From assembly GCA_035259385.1 (NCBI GenBank), contig DATFWL010000165.1, forward strand, positions 1 to 47,205: DNA of 47,205 nt. The letters run 5' to 3'. The notes under the pieces are model-generated. The model did not search any database. It was not told the DNA's origin and was given only the letters and a program-made list of their open reading frames with translations. Made by a program: the position numbers and the translations under genes. This document shows, one piece after another, positions 1 to 8,662 of this stretch; the stretch's first letter is position 1, and every line of letters starts with the position of its first letter. Source of the DNA: QHWK01 sp035259385 (GTDB taxonomy: Bacteria > Acidobacteriota > Vicinamibacteria > Vicinamibacterales > CAVVIG01).

Positions 1-1
1 G

Positions 2-844
2 ATCGGCCAGGGCGTGTACGGATTCCTCTTCGCCGCGCAGGTCCGCGTCGATCCGCAGGACAACCTCTGGGTCGTCGACGAGTACTCCTCGATGGTGATG
101 AAGTTCGATCCGCAGGGCCGCGTCGCGTTCCTCCTCGGACGCAAACCGGAGTCGATTCAGAATCCAGGCCGTACTGGCGGACCAGGCGCAGGCGGCGGAG
201 AAGGCGGACGCGGCGCTGACGGCGGCCGCGGAGCCGAAGCCGGCCGCGGCGGCGGTGGTGCCCAAGCCGGCGGACGCGGCGGCGGGGCCCCGGGAGCCGG
301 CGCGCCGCAGGACGTCTTCAATCGCCCGACCGACGTCGCGTGGGACGCGCAGGGCAACATCTTCGTCGCCGACGGCCGTGGCAACGCGCGCGTCGCCAAG
401 TTCTCGAAGGACGGCGTGTTCGTCAAGTCATGGGGCCAGCGCGGCAGCGCGACCGGCCAGTTCGCCAGCGTCGACAGCATCGCCGTCGATGCGCAGGGCA
501 ACGTCTATGCCGCCGATGGCGGCAACCAGCGCATCCAGGTGTTCGATAACAACGGCACGTTCAAGACCGAGATCAAGAATGTCGGCAACGCGCAGGCCAT
601 CTGCATCACGCCGGGCGGCAGCCAGGTGATCTACGTGTCGAATTCGAATCCGCCGAACGATCTCGATTCTGCCGGCGAGATCTACAAGATGCGCCTCGAT
701 GGCACCATCGTCGGCAAGTTCGGCCGGGCGGGCAAGCTGCTCAAGGAGTTCGGCACGGTCAACGCGATCGATTGCCGCACCGAGAACACCCTCTACGTCG
801 GCGAAGTCGGCAACTTCAGAGTCCAGAAGCTGACGCTGCGCTAG
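2..844 (+). CDS. NHL-repeat beta-propeller protein, 5' end outside window
   Basis: The reading frame is already open at the left edge, so the N-terminus is missing; a GTG at 14 is internal to the frame and not a convincing start. The product has NHL-type blades: motifs such as VDPQDNLWVVDE, DAQGNIFVADGRGNARV and DAQGNVYAADGGNQRIQVF recur with the usual spacing. NHL propellers are usually extracytoplasmic binding or scaffold domains, and no catalytic motif is visible here. Between two blades lies a roughly 45-residue Gly/Ala/Arg-rich insert (about 165-303) with GG, GRG and GAG repeats, unlike the rest of the protein. The next gene starts 20 bp downstream on the same strand, so the two may be co-transcribed. 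The NHL call is firm; the biological role is unknown. Confidence 0.85.
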   Translation: MGQGVYGFLFAAQVRVDPQDNLWVVDEYSSMVMKFDPQGRVAFLLGRKPESIQNPGRTGGPGAGGGEGGRGADGGRGAEAGRGGGGAQAGGRGGGAPGAGAPQDVFNRPTDVAWDAQGNIFVADGRGNARVAKFSKDGVFVKSWGQRGSATGQFASVDSIAVDAQGNVYAADGGNQRIQVFDNNGTFKTEIKNVGNAQAICITPGGSQVIYVSNSNPPNDLDSAGEIYKMRLDGTIVGKFGRAGKLLKEFGTVNAIDCRTENTLYVGEVGNFRVQKLTLR

Positions 845-864
845 ACACGACGATCGACAGGAAG

Positions 865-2514
865 ATGGCCGCGATGCGAATCCTGCCCTGGCTTGGGGTC
901 ATCGGCGCGGTCGGTATGTCGATCGGCGCGCCGGTGCGCGCACCGGTCACGGTGCCGATGTCGCAGTACGACTACGGCCGTACTGGAGCCAACCTTCAGG
1001 AGTCGACGCTCAACCCGTCCAACGTGGATGCGACTCACTTCGGCAAGCTCTTTTCGAGGAGAGTGGACGACAGCATCTACGCGCTTCCTTTGATCGTTCC
1101 CGACCTCGAGATCTCCGGCCGACGCCACAACGTCCTGTTCATCGCCTCGATGGGAAATACGGTGTACGCATTTGACGCCGACGATCCAGCGCAATCGGAT
1201 CCTCTGTGGTCGCGCAACATCGGCGCTCCTGCTGCCGGCGACAGCTGGATCGGTCCGGTCCATCATGGCATTCTCGGAACGCCCTTCATCGATGTGCCAA
1301 CCGGTACTCTGTATGCGGTCGCCCTGGTGTCGAAGGGGAACGACTACAACCTGTGGCTGAATGCCCTGGACGTATCCAACGGAAACCCGAAATACAATTC
1401 GCCACAACTGCTGTCGTTCCCGTTCGCCGGATCGGAGGGGACGCTCACGAACGTGAGAGGCGCACTCCAACGGGCAGGACTGCTGATGGTCGACGATGTG
1501 CTGTATATCGCCTTCGCGAACATCGTGCCCGATCCGAACGACCAGCACTGGTCGCAGGAAGGCTTCGTTCAGACATTCAATGCGCGCGACCTGAAACAAC
1601 GGTTCGCCGTCTTCCAGACGACGCCGAGCGGCCGGAAAGGTGGCGTCTGGCAGGCTGGGCGGGGGATCGCGGCGGACGGTGAGGGCAATATCTATCTATC
1701 CACCGCCGGCGGCAGCTACGACGGAGTCAGCAACTTCGGGAGCAGCACGCTGAAGTTCACCGGCCGGAGTCTCAAGCTTGCCGACTGGTTCACGCCGAAG
1801 AATCACGAGTATCTGTTCCTTCACAATATCGATATGAGCGCCGGCGGGGTCACCTTGATCCCGAATTCCCCGCTCATGTTTGCCGGCGGCAAGGAAGGCG
1901 TCATCTTCCTCCTCAACCGCAACGACATGGGGAAGCTGGAAGGCGCCGGAGGCGGGCCGCTCCAGAAGTTTCGAGCGAGCGAGGGTTGCGGGCAAGAAGA
2001 CTGCGCCCAAACGCTCGGGACGGCATTCTGGCGCCGCCCGAACGACGGCATGCTTTACGTCTGGGATCGACGGGATGTGCTCCGGGCCTATCACTTCGTC
2101 CACGACCGCTTCGTCACGACTCCAGCGGCCGTGAGTGCAGTCAAACCAGGGATGACCGGCGGGCCCAGCGTGTCGGCGAACGGTTCCGACATCGGCAGCG
2201 GCATCGTGTGGGCCGTGACGACTCAATCCACGCAGAGCGGCGGGCTGGCGCCCGGTACACTGCGCGCCTTCCGCGCCGCTGATGTGCGCCAGGAAATCTA
2301 CAATTCCGACATGAACCACGCACGGGATTCGCTCGGCGACTTTACGAAGTTCGCGCCGCCAGTGGTCGCCAACGGGAAGGTGTACGTTCCGACGCAGTCG
2401 AATGCAGTAGCCGTCTATGGCCTTCTCGGTGGCGGCCTTCTCGATGGCGGCCTTCGCGATCGCGGGCTTCTCGATCGCGGGCTTCGCGATCGCGGGCTTC
2501 GCGCGGGCCGGTGA
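865..2514 (+). CDS. Secreted PQQ-like beta-propeller protein with repeat tail
   Basis: The ATG at 865 is chosen because GACAGGAAG lies directly upstream and the product then begins with a short basic stretch and a hydrophobic signal-like segment (ILPWLGVIGAVGMSIGAPV). The frame is open further upstream, but that part overlaps the NHL gene. The 549-aa product carries propeller motifs of the PQQ-like/BamB-like superfamily (VLFIASMGNTVYAFDADD near the N-terminus, GKVYVPTQSNAVAVYG near the C-terminus). I see no active-site set of a true quinoprotein dehydrogenase, so a non-enzymatic or unknown role is safer. After the last blade the protein ends in a repetitive tail built on GLLDR/GLRDR pentads, encoded by an imperfect 15-nt tandem repeat. 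It converges with the gene on the other strand at 2667. Confidence 0.82.
   Translation: MAAMRILPWLGVIGAVGMSIGAPVRAPVTVPMSQYDYGRTGANLQESTLNPSNVDATHFGKLFSRRVDDSIYALPLIVPDLEISGRRHNVLFIASMGNTVYAFDADDPAQSDPLWSRNIGAPAAGDSWIGPVHHGILGTPFIDVPTGTLYAVALVSKGNDYNLWLNALDVSNGNPKYNSPQLLSFPFAGSEGTLTNVRGALQRAGLLMVDDVLYIAFANIVPDPNDQHWSQEGFVQTFNARDLKQRFAVFQTTPSGRKGGVWQAGRGIAADGEGNIYLSTAGGSYDGVSNFGSSTLKFTGRSLKLADWFTPKNHEYLFLHNIDMSAGGVTLIPNSPLMFAGGKEGVIFLLNRNDMGKLEGAGGGPLQKFRASEGCGQEDCAQTLGTAFWRRPNDGMLYVWDRRDVLRAYHFVHDRFVTTPAAVSAVKPGMTGGPSVSANGSDIGSGIVWAVTTQSTQSGGLAPGTLRAFRAADVRQEIYNSDMNHARDSLGDFTKFAPPVVANGKVYVPTQSNAVAVYGLLGGGLLDGGLRDRGLLDRGLRDRGLRAGR
2418..2510 (+). repeat. Imperfect 15-nt tandem repeat encoding pentads
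   Basis: About six units of a 15-nt motif alternate between forms with CTTCTCGAT and CTTCGCGAT, preceded by GGCGGC or CGCGGG. The unit is five codons, so the coding frame reads as GLLDG/GLRDR pentads up to the stop codon. Every other frame, including the antisense strand (KPAIA/KPAIE pentads), is repetitive too. This is expanded coding sequence, not a CRISPR array: there are no spacers. Confidence 0.85.
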
Positions 2515-2666
2515 CCGTCGGCTTGGTAAAGCGTGCACTCAGTTTGTGGGCGCGCGATCCAGAATGTCCTCGCGCTTTGGATCTCAATATATCTTCCTGC
2601 CTTCCCGATAGCTGGACGAGACGTTCGTACCGATGGTGCAGCCCGCCGACTTGATCCGCTTGCACT

Positions 2667-4619
2667 TTACGGCTGGATCGTGAACGCCAACTCGTTTGAT
2701 GGCGGGCTGCTCCCACACGCATTGACGGCGACAACTCGCGCGGCGAACGCGCCGGCGGCGGTAACCGTCGACGCGAAGCTCGTGGCCGGGCCGCCTGTCG
2801 GGATCGTCGCGACAGGCTGCAGGCCCAGTCCCGGCTCGATCAGCACCTGATAGGAGTTGACCACGCCGCTGCCGGGCCACCACGTGAAAGTCACGAGCCC
2901 GCTGGACGTCGTCACGGGAAGCAGGATCGGCGTGCCGGGCGGGCCCGCACACGCGCCATTACCAACCGGCATCTGGATCGAGCTGCTCCAGGCGCCGACA
3001 GATCCGCCGCTGGCTGCGCGGGTGCGGACCCAGTAGCTGCCCGGGGAGGCGGCCGTGTTGAACGACAACGCGGCGGTCGTCGTCGACGCGATGTCGTTCT
3101 GTCCGAGGCGGCTGCCGACATGGACCTCGTACAACGTCGGCGTCGTGCCGATCTGCGGCGCCGTCCAACTCGCGTTGACGGACGCGTTTTCGGGGAAGCC
3201 GACGAGTGCGACCGGCGGCCCTGGCGCCCCGCTCGGCCCGACCGTGGCGCTTGCCTCTTGCAGTGAAGGCCCACTGAGATCGCCGCTGCCCACGGCATGG
3301 ACGCGGAAGAAGTAGGTACCAGCCGGCAGCGACGGGAACTCGAAGCGCGTCGACGTGCCCGGCACGAGTTGCGTCGGCATATTCGACGCACCGTGTGAGG
3401 TACCCCATGCGATTGCATAGGCCATTGGCGGGCCGGTGTCGGAGGGGCTCCATGTAACGACGACGCCGCTGCCAAGTACGTTGGCCAGCGCGACCCCCGG
3501 CGTGCTCGGACGCACGGCCACCACGGTCACCGTGAAGGTGGTGCTCGTCGACTGAGCGCCGTCGTTGACCGTCACCGTTACCTGCGACGTGCCGGCGCGG
3601 CCGTCGGCTGGAGCGATGTGTAGCGTGCACGCGCCGCTGCCCGTGCAGTTCGCGGAGAGTGTGGAGGGCGATACCGGCAGCAGCGTCGTGTTCGATGAGG
3701 CGAGCGAGACGTGCAGCGCGCTGGCAATCACCGCGCCCGTGATCGTGAACGGCACGTTCACCACGCCGTTCTGCGGCACCATCAGATCGGTGAGCGGCGT
3801 CGTAATCGTCGGCGGGAACGGCGTCGTCGACGGAGGCGGGCCCCAGGCGAGCGCGTCGAGCCGTAGCGCGGTCGGCCCAATCGATGTGCAGACGCGCGTC
3901 GTCGGGTTGATCGTGATCAGGGCCCCGCTGGCCACAGGCGGAAACGTTCGATTGATCGCGTAGAGAACGTTCGTCACCGGATGGAACTTCATGGCCGGAA
4001 TTGGAAAGCCCGGGAACGGACACCCCGTCAAATTTCCGAGGAGCGTCGTGAGTCCGGTCGCCGGGTTGACTGTATAAAAGCGGCCGTTGCCGCCGCCGCC
4101 CGCCAGGTAGAGCGTACCGGTATTGTCGAATGCCAGGCCGCTCCCGAACGTGCTGATGCCTGCATTGCCGACGATGGTCGCAGCGCCGGTGTTGATGTCA
4201 ATCGTGATCAGATCGTCGCTGTTCTCGGACCAGCCGAACAACGTGCCATCCGAGCGAAACGCGAGGTCGGCGATTCCGAAGCGGAAGCCGGTTGCGCCGA
4301 GTGGACCGATTACCGACCCCACGCCGGTCCTCGTATCGATCCGCAGCAACTGACGCGTGGTGCCGGAGGGTGGGATGAAGCCCGGAGCCGTCACGCCGTA
4401 CAACACACCGGTCCGTGGGTGTACGGCCATGGCACCCACCCCAATTCCGATACTGCCGATCGCCGTTGCCGCGCCGGTGGCCGGGTTGATTGTGAGGAGC
4501 GCGCTGTCAGCCCCGGACGAGGCACCGTACAGAACCTGCTGTCCGATCGCCGTCGTCGGGCTCAGCAGCGACAGGAGGCACACTACGACACCGACGCGCA
4601 GGGCGACAGTCTTGGTCAT
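2667..4619 (-). CDS. Secreted protein: propeller-like N-half, Ig-like domain, FN3 domains
   Basis: The 650-aa product starts at ATG 4619 with a clear signal peptide (VALRVGVVVCLLSLLSP, likely cleavage after TAIGQ). Residues about 28-270 form repeated LLTINPATGAATAIGSIG-type units with YGV, AFRSDGTLFGW and KFHPVTNVLYAI motifs, like DUF4394/propeller proteins. Residues about 275-365 look like a bacterial Ig-like domain. Residues about 370-650 hold three fibronectin-III-like modules with repeated PG.P and VRVVAVNACG-type strands. There is no C-terminal anchor or sorting signal, so it is probably released or held by partners. The Shine-Dalgarno is weak. Such architectures are typical of extracellular binding proteins; the ligand is unknown. 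Confidence 0.8.
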   Translation of the reverse strand: MTKTVALRVGVVVCLLSLLSPTTAIGQQVLYGASSGADSALLTINPATGAATAIGSIGIGVGAMAVHPRTGVLYGVTAPGFIPPSGTTRQLLRIDTRTGVGSVIGPLGATGFRFGIADLAFRSDGTLFGWSENSDDLITIDINTGAATIVGNAGISTFGSGLAFDNTGTLYLAGGGGNGRFYTVNPATGLTTLLGNLTGCPFPGFPIPAMKFHPVTNVLYAINRTFPPVASGALITINPTTRVCTSIGPTALRLDALAWGPPPSTTPFPPTITTPLTDLMVPQNGVVNVPFTITGAVIASALHVSLASSNTTLLPVSPSTLSANCTGSGACTLHIAPADGRAGTSQVTVTVNDGAQSTSTTFTVTVVAVRPSTPGVALANVLGSGVVVTWSPSDTGPPMAYAIAWGTSHGASNMPTQLVPGTSTRFEFPSLPAGTYFFRVHAVGSGDLSGPSLQEASATVGPSGAPGPPVALVGFPENASVNASWTAPQIGTTPTLYEVHVGSRLGQNDIASTTTAALSFNTAASPGSYWVRTRAASGGSVGAWSSSIQMPVGNGACAGPPGTPILLPVTTSSGLVTFTWWPGSGVVNSYQVLIEPGLGLQPVATIPTGGPATSFASTVTAAGAFAARVVAVNACGSSPPSNELAFTIQP

Positions 4620-5081
4620 CGTGCATCCGTTTAAGGAGTGGGTTTAACGCGGTGACCCAAAGGCAGCTATGTATAGGCCATACGGTCGAGCTGTGCAACG
4701 ACGAATCTTGTAACGTTGCACATTACCGCTCGGTGCTGAGTGCCGGAGCTCCGGCGACGCGTGAGGAGCGCGGGGCACTACTCCGCTGGCGTTCGCCCTG
4801 CCTCGAAGCTCGGGATTCACCCTGACGCACGAGCGTCTGCCCGAGGCGTGCGACAAAACACGGATCCTGCGAGCCGTGGATCGTGCCCGTGAGTTTGTTT
4901 GCCCGGACGCGATATTGCGCGTGACTGTAGTCAAGACGGCGAGCCAGATGGACATGCGATCGCGCCAACCGAATGACGACCCTTTCAGTGCGCGCGTGAA
5001 GGGAGCTGATCGGTTGTGGCGCCCTGCTGGAGGGCGTGGCGTGTGTCTTGCTGGTAGCGTACGGCCTGAGGGAGCGTCGAA
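4620..5081. other. Divergent intergenic region without a gene
   Basis: This separates the FN3 gene (-) from the KGG gene (+). Open frames here overlap on both strands and match nothing recognisable. It contains a 9-bp inverted repeat at 4692-4722 and a small CGCCCT/AGGGCG hairpin at 5020-5036 just ahead of the KGG gene. Promoters for both genes should lie here, but I cannot place a convincing -35/-10 pair. Confidence 0.6.
4692..4722. promoter_or_regulatory. 9-bp inverted repeat, operator-like
   Basis: TGTGCAACG at 4692-4700 is exactly complementary to CGTTGCACA at 4714-4722, with a 13-nt AT-richer spacer. It sits about 75 bp upstream of the start of the FN3 gene, where a dimeric repressor or activator site would be expected. 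There is no T-tract, which makes a terminator less likely. The function is inferred from position and symmetry only. Confidence 0.35.
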
Positions 5082-5432
5082 ATGTCCGAGAAGCAGCGCG
5101 GATTTGCATCGATGGACCAGGAAAGTCGGCGCGAGGTCGCCCGCAAAGGCGGTCGAGCCGCACATCAAAGCGGCACAGCTCACGAATGGACGGCAGAGGA
5201 AGCGCGCGAGGCGGGACGCAAAGGCGGCGGAGTCCTGCTCTGTTCCGGCGCCGACTCGGTGACATCGCGCGTCGACGACCTTGCCACCGTGCTCGATAAC
5301 GTTGCCACCGCGCTCGATCGTCTCGCGCATGGTCGCAGCGCAACAACACCACGGGCCATCCGTTCGATCCGACAATCCATCGAGAAAGCGGCGGATGCGG
5401 TCGAGCGGATCGAGAAGCGGATGACTGCGTGA
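5082..5432 (+). CDS. KGG-motif stress-induced protein
   Basis: The product is 116 aa, with a strong ribosome site (GAGGGAG) ahead of ATG 5082. The N-terminal half carries two copies of the general stress/Con-10 motif: GFASMDQESRREVARKGGRA and HEWTAEEAREAGRKGG. These define the KGG (PF10685) family of small hydrophilic stress proteins related to GsiB and plant LEA proteins. The second half (about 60-116) is a separate predicted amphipathic, possibly coiled-coil helix (VDDLATVLDNVATALDRL and IRQSIEKAADAVERIEKR). That half is less typical of the family and could be an oligomerisation segment. No enzymatic role is expected. Confidence 0.85.
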   Translation: MSEKQRGFASMDQESRREVARKGGRAAHQSGTAHEWTAEEAREAGRKGGGVLLCSGADSVTSRVDDLATVLDNVATALDRLAHGRSATTPRAIRSIRQSIEKAADAVERIEKRMTA

Positions 5433-5563
5433 GCGCCGAATCGAACGCCGGCCGCGAGAGCCGCCTCAGCGTCCGTCCGCTTGGCGCGTGTCTTCGAGTC
5501 GGCCGTGAATTTCATCGCGCCTGGTCAAGCATGGGCGCGGATGACGCGCCCTGTGAAGCAAGA

Positions 5564-6145
5564 CTACGACCTGGGGGCATCCACGCTTTTGAGCCGGCTC
5601 GCCAGCCAGGTGCGGCCAAAGTCCCAGTCGCGTTTGAGTGTCGCGACCGAGATGTCGAGCGCTTTGGCGGCGTCTTCTTCAGTGAGGCCCGCAAAGAAAC
5701 GCAGTTCGATCACTCGCGCCGCCCGCTCGTCGAGTGCGTGGAGCTGTGTGAGCGCCTCATCAAGAGCGAACAGCTGGTCATCGAACTGCCAAGCGCCGCC
5801 ATCTGATTCCAGGAGCGGCACCGTTGCGAACGCCCCGCCGCGTTTCTGGCTGCGAACGCGACGGGCGTGATCGACGAGCACGCGCCGCAGCTGGCGGGCG
5901 GCGATAGCGAAGAAATGTGCGCGATCCGTCCACTGAATCGGCTGCGCTCCGCACAGTCGCAGGTACGCTTCGTGCACCAGGGCCGTGGGCTGCAGCGTGT
6001 GGTCCCTCCGTTCGCGCCTCATCTCGCGCGCCGCCATTTGATGCAGTTCTCGATAAATGAGATCGATGAGCCGGTCGGCGGCTGCTTTGTCTCCAGAACG
6101 CCATTCCTGCAAAAGCACGGTGATTGGCCGAGAATCTTCGGACAA
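5564..6145 (-). CDS. ECF-type RNA polymerase sigma factor (PF07638-like)
   Basis: This is a 193-aa ECF sigma factor. Region 2 is visible at about residues 25-95 (LIDLIYRELHQMAAREMRRE, TALVHEAYLRL, FFAIAARQLRRVLVDHARR). Region 4 with its helix-turn-helix is at about 125-185 (LDERAARVIELRFFAGLTEEDAAKALDISVATLKRDW). The ALVHEAYLRL and LRRVLVDHAR motifs are characteristic of the group common in Acidobacteria and Planctomycetes that sits beside Ser/Thr kinases. The start is a TTG at 6145 preceded by GGGAG; a GTG nine codons in is an alternative. It diverges from the kinase gene at 6249 with about 100 bp between them, so phosphorylation-dependent control of the sigma factor is plausible. No anti-sigma gene is adjacent. 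Confidence 0.93.
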   Translation of the reverse strand: MSEDSRPITVLLQEWRSGDKAAADRLIDLIYRELHQMAAREMRRERRDHTLQPTALVHEAYLRLCGAQPIQWTDRAHFFAIAARQLRRVLVDHARRVRSQKRGGAFATVPLLESDGGAWQFDDQLFALDEALTQLHALDERAARVIELRFFAGLTEEDAAKALDISVATLKRDWDFGRTWLASRLKSVDAPRS

Positions 6146-6248
6146 TGGCCACTCCCGCTGCAGTGAGCTGTTTCGTCCCCGCCTTGCGCTAGGCGAATAG
6201 AGCGACGAGTCTGGCAGGCCCGCACTCCCAGGAGGGCATCATACCGCC

Positions 6249-8126
6249 ATGGCGATGACACCGGAACGGTTCAAACGAGTTCGTGCGATCTATGAAGCCG
6301 CACTCGAGGTTGGTCCCCTGGAGCGCGGTGCTCTGGTTGCGCGGGAAGCACCAGATGATGACGAAATCCGGGGCGAAGTAGAACGTCTCCTGCAAAGTCG
6401 CGAACTGGTCACGGACTGGCTGAACGAGCCGCTGTTGGGTTCAGGAAAATCCTCCGGTGACTCCGCCCGCCTTCCAGCGTGGTGGGAGAACCGGCACATC
6501 GGCGGCTATTGCCTGCTCCAGGAAGTCGGTTCCGGTGGCATGGGTTCCGTTTACCTGGCGGAACCAGTCACCGGGACGTTTCGCCGGCGCGTGGCGATCA
6601 AGCTGATTCGCCCGGGAATGAACAGTGAAGAGATCCTCGATCGTTTCCGCCGCGAGCGGGAGATTCTCGCGTCGCTCGATCATCCCAACATCGCGAGGCT
6701 CATTGACGGCGGCGAGACCGAAGACGGCCTTCCGTATTTCATCATGGAGTTCGTCGACGGCCAGCCCATTCATCGGTGGTGCGACGAGCATCGACTCACC
6801 GTAAGCCAGCGCCTCGAGCTGTTCCGAAGTGTGTGCGGCGCCGTCAAGTACGCGCATCAGCGGCTCGTCGTTCATCGCGACCTGAAGCCGGGCAACATCC
6901 TGGTGACCGCGGACGGGATGGTGAAGCTGCTCGATTTTGGAATTGCGAAGGTCATCGGACCTGCAGCAGGCGACCAGGCTGAAACCGTCTCGCGGCTGTT
7001 CGCGATGACCCCTGAGTACGCCAGCCCGGAGCAGTTGAAAGGCGAGAGCGTCACGACCATGACCGACGTGTACTCGTTGGGGGTCGTGCTGTACGAACTC
7101 CTCACGGGCCATCGCCCGTATGGTCTGGTGCGCGCCGCCATGCATGAAGTCGTGCGCGTGATTTCGGAAGAAGAACCCACGCGGCCGAGCCTGATCATCG
7201 GAAAGACCGAGCCGCGAGGTGGCGACCAATCAGAGCCGATCACGCCAGAACGCGTCAGTGCCGTTCGCGAAGGCGATCTGAACCGGCTGCGCAAGCGGCT
7301 CGAAGGAGATCTCGACAGCATTCTGCTCACCGCACTGCGGAAAGAACCGTCACGCCGGTACAGCTCCGTTGACGCGTTTGCCGAGGACTTAGAGCGCCAC
7401 CTGGAGCATGTGCCGGTGAGTGCGCGCGAGGACAGCTTCTGGTATCGCACCAGCCGGTTCGTTCGCCGCCATCCCGGCGGCGTCACCGTGGGAGTTGTCA
7501 TTCTCTTGTCCAATTTAGTCGGAATGTTCACAACACTATGGGAAGGGCGGCTGGTGATCGAGGCCACCAAGCACACGTTATCGGACCAGGCCGTCATCGC
7601 GCCGGAAATAGCAGTTTTCTCATATGTGTGCCTGCTGGTCTTCGCCGCTGCGGCATTCTTCACGCGTGCGACGTGGCTGCGACTGCTGGGCGCAACCGTG
7701 GGAGGTCTCCTGTTCACCCTGGCTTGGCTGCTCCGGTGGAGAGCTGGCTACTCCATGGGTTGGTGGCGGAGCGCGTTTCCCGGGACACCGGATCCCACGG
7801 TGTTGTTTTTACATCCCGCCAGACTCCTGCTGATGCCGCTGTTCGGCGCGGCGCTACTCCTCGTGTCATGGCGCATCGCGCGCCGCTTCGGTTGGCTCGG
7901 GTGTGCTTTGTACATTCTGCTGCTCGGAGCAAATTTCGCCGTCCGCGATCGCGTCTATTGGGACTATTTGATGCGCGTCCTGGTCGCAACGCCGGGCATT
8001 GGTCCGATCGTCATTGACGCAACCTTCATCGTGTCCGGTCTTGCCCTCGGGCATTTCACGATGCGACTTGTTGCCGGGCCGGCACGTCTGGATTCGCTGG
8101 CGCGGCGGGATCACCTTGGTTGCTGA
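6249..8126 (+). CDS. Membrane-anchored Ser/Thr protein kinase (PknB/Hanks type)
   Basis: The product is 625 aa. Residues about 84-380 form a complete Hanks-type kinase domain: glycine loop GSGGMG at 94-99, ATP lysine K118, catalytic loop HRDLKPGN with D211, DFG at 229-231, and the activation-loop end PEYASPEQ near 255. All key residues are present, so it should be active. A short N-terminal region (1-80, RVRAIYEAALEV..ERLLQ) is typical of Acidobacterial kinases of this class. The C-terminal third is not the usual TPR/propeller sensor but about six hydrophobic segments (roughly 412-430, 455-475, 478-496, 517-540, 548-565, 585-605). This predicts a polytopic membrane sensor or anchor. AGGAGGG lies 12 nt before the ATG, which is longer than usual spacing. 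Confidence 0.93.
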   Translation: MAMTPERFKRVRAIYEAALEVGPLERGALVAREAPDDDEIRGEVERLLQSRELVTDWLNEPLLGSGKSSGDSARLPAWWENRHIGGYCLLQEVGSGGMGSVYLAEPVTGTFRRRVAIKLIRPGMNSEEILDRFRREREILASLDHPNIARLIDGGETEDGLPYFIMEFVDGQPIHRWCDEHRLTVSQRLELFRSVCGAVKYAHQRLVVHRDLKPGNILVTADGMVKLLDFGIAKVIGPAAGDQAETVSRLFAMTPEYASPEQLKGESVTTMTDVYSLGVVLYELLTGHRPYGLVRAAMHEVVRVISEEEPTRPSLIIGKTEPRGGDQSEPITPERVSAVREGDLNRLRKRLEGDLDSILLTALRKEPSRRYSSVDAFAEDLERHLEHVPVSAREDSFWYRTSRFVRRHPGGVTVGVVILLSNLVGMFTTLWEGRLVIEATKHTLSDQAVIAPEIAVFSYVCLLVFAAAAFFTRATWLRLLGATVGGLLFTLAWLLRWRAGYSMGWWRSAFPGTPDPTVLFLHPARLLLMPLFGAALLLVSWRIARRFGWLGCALYILLLGANFAVRDRVYWDYLMRVLVATPGIGPIVIDATFIVSGLALGHFTMRLVAGPARLDSLARRDHLGC

Positions 8127-8662
8127 CGAAATGACGAACGCGGAAATTGCAGCCATCTTTCGATCGATGTTCTGGCGGGGCCGCCTGCGCACATCGGCGA
8201 GTCACAACACCCGCGTCGGACCGGTGCTGCGCCGGTCGGCGATTACGCGGCTGCCACAGCCGGCGACCCGCGTCGATCGCCACTCGTGCCGGCAGTTCGC
8301 GGCAGGTCAAATCGCCAAAAGCGGTACCCCGTAGACGCGCGCCAGATCGTTCATGCCGGTGCGAAGCACGCCCCACAGCCGGGCATCAGCGCCGCGAATA
8401 ATCTCGGAACGCTCGCCTGCATCATCGCCATGGTCGCCTGCTACATCGAACGGGTTGCTCACACACGCCTGCGATCCGCCAGATTAGATCGTGACGGGCT
8501 TGCATGAGGCCATTTTCGGAAGCCAGGAGCCGGCATTTCGACACCCCGCGCGGCAGTAGCCGGCCGGACGTCGCCAATCGGAAGCGGTATCGGGGAAACT
8601 CATTGATCCGACGCTCCCTTCCTCGGCACGCCGTGTGCTTCTTCCGCCCTCAAGGAGCGCGT
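8127..8662. other. Non-coding stretch between kinase and META lipoprotein
   Basis: Short open frames on both strands overlap one another and lack ribosome sites or recognisable motifs. The frame upstream of the lipoprotein GTG stays open to 8504, but the added residues are arginine/proline-rich and not protein-like. I see no tRNA and no T-tract hairpin. Confidence 0.55.
8652..8657 (+). promoter_or_regulatory. Ribosome binding site fixing a GTG start
   Basis: AAGGAG lies 5 nt upstream of GTG 8663. It supports that codon, rather than the longer frame from 8504, as the start of the lipoprotein. Confidence 0.7.

Noticed and set aside
2418..2510. Possible CRISPR array
   Set aside because: Units are contiguous 15-mers without spacers and lie in frame in a gene; no cas genes are nearby.
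2342..2538. Antisense pentad-repeat frame (KPAIA/KPAIE) resembling a histone-H1-like or phasin tail
   Set aside because: It is the complement of the 15-nt repeat in the propeller gene. The antisense frame has no start region or ribosome site supporting expression.
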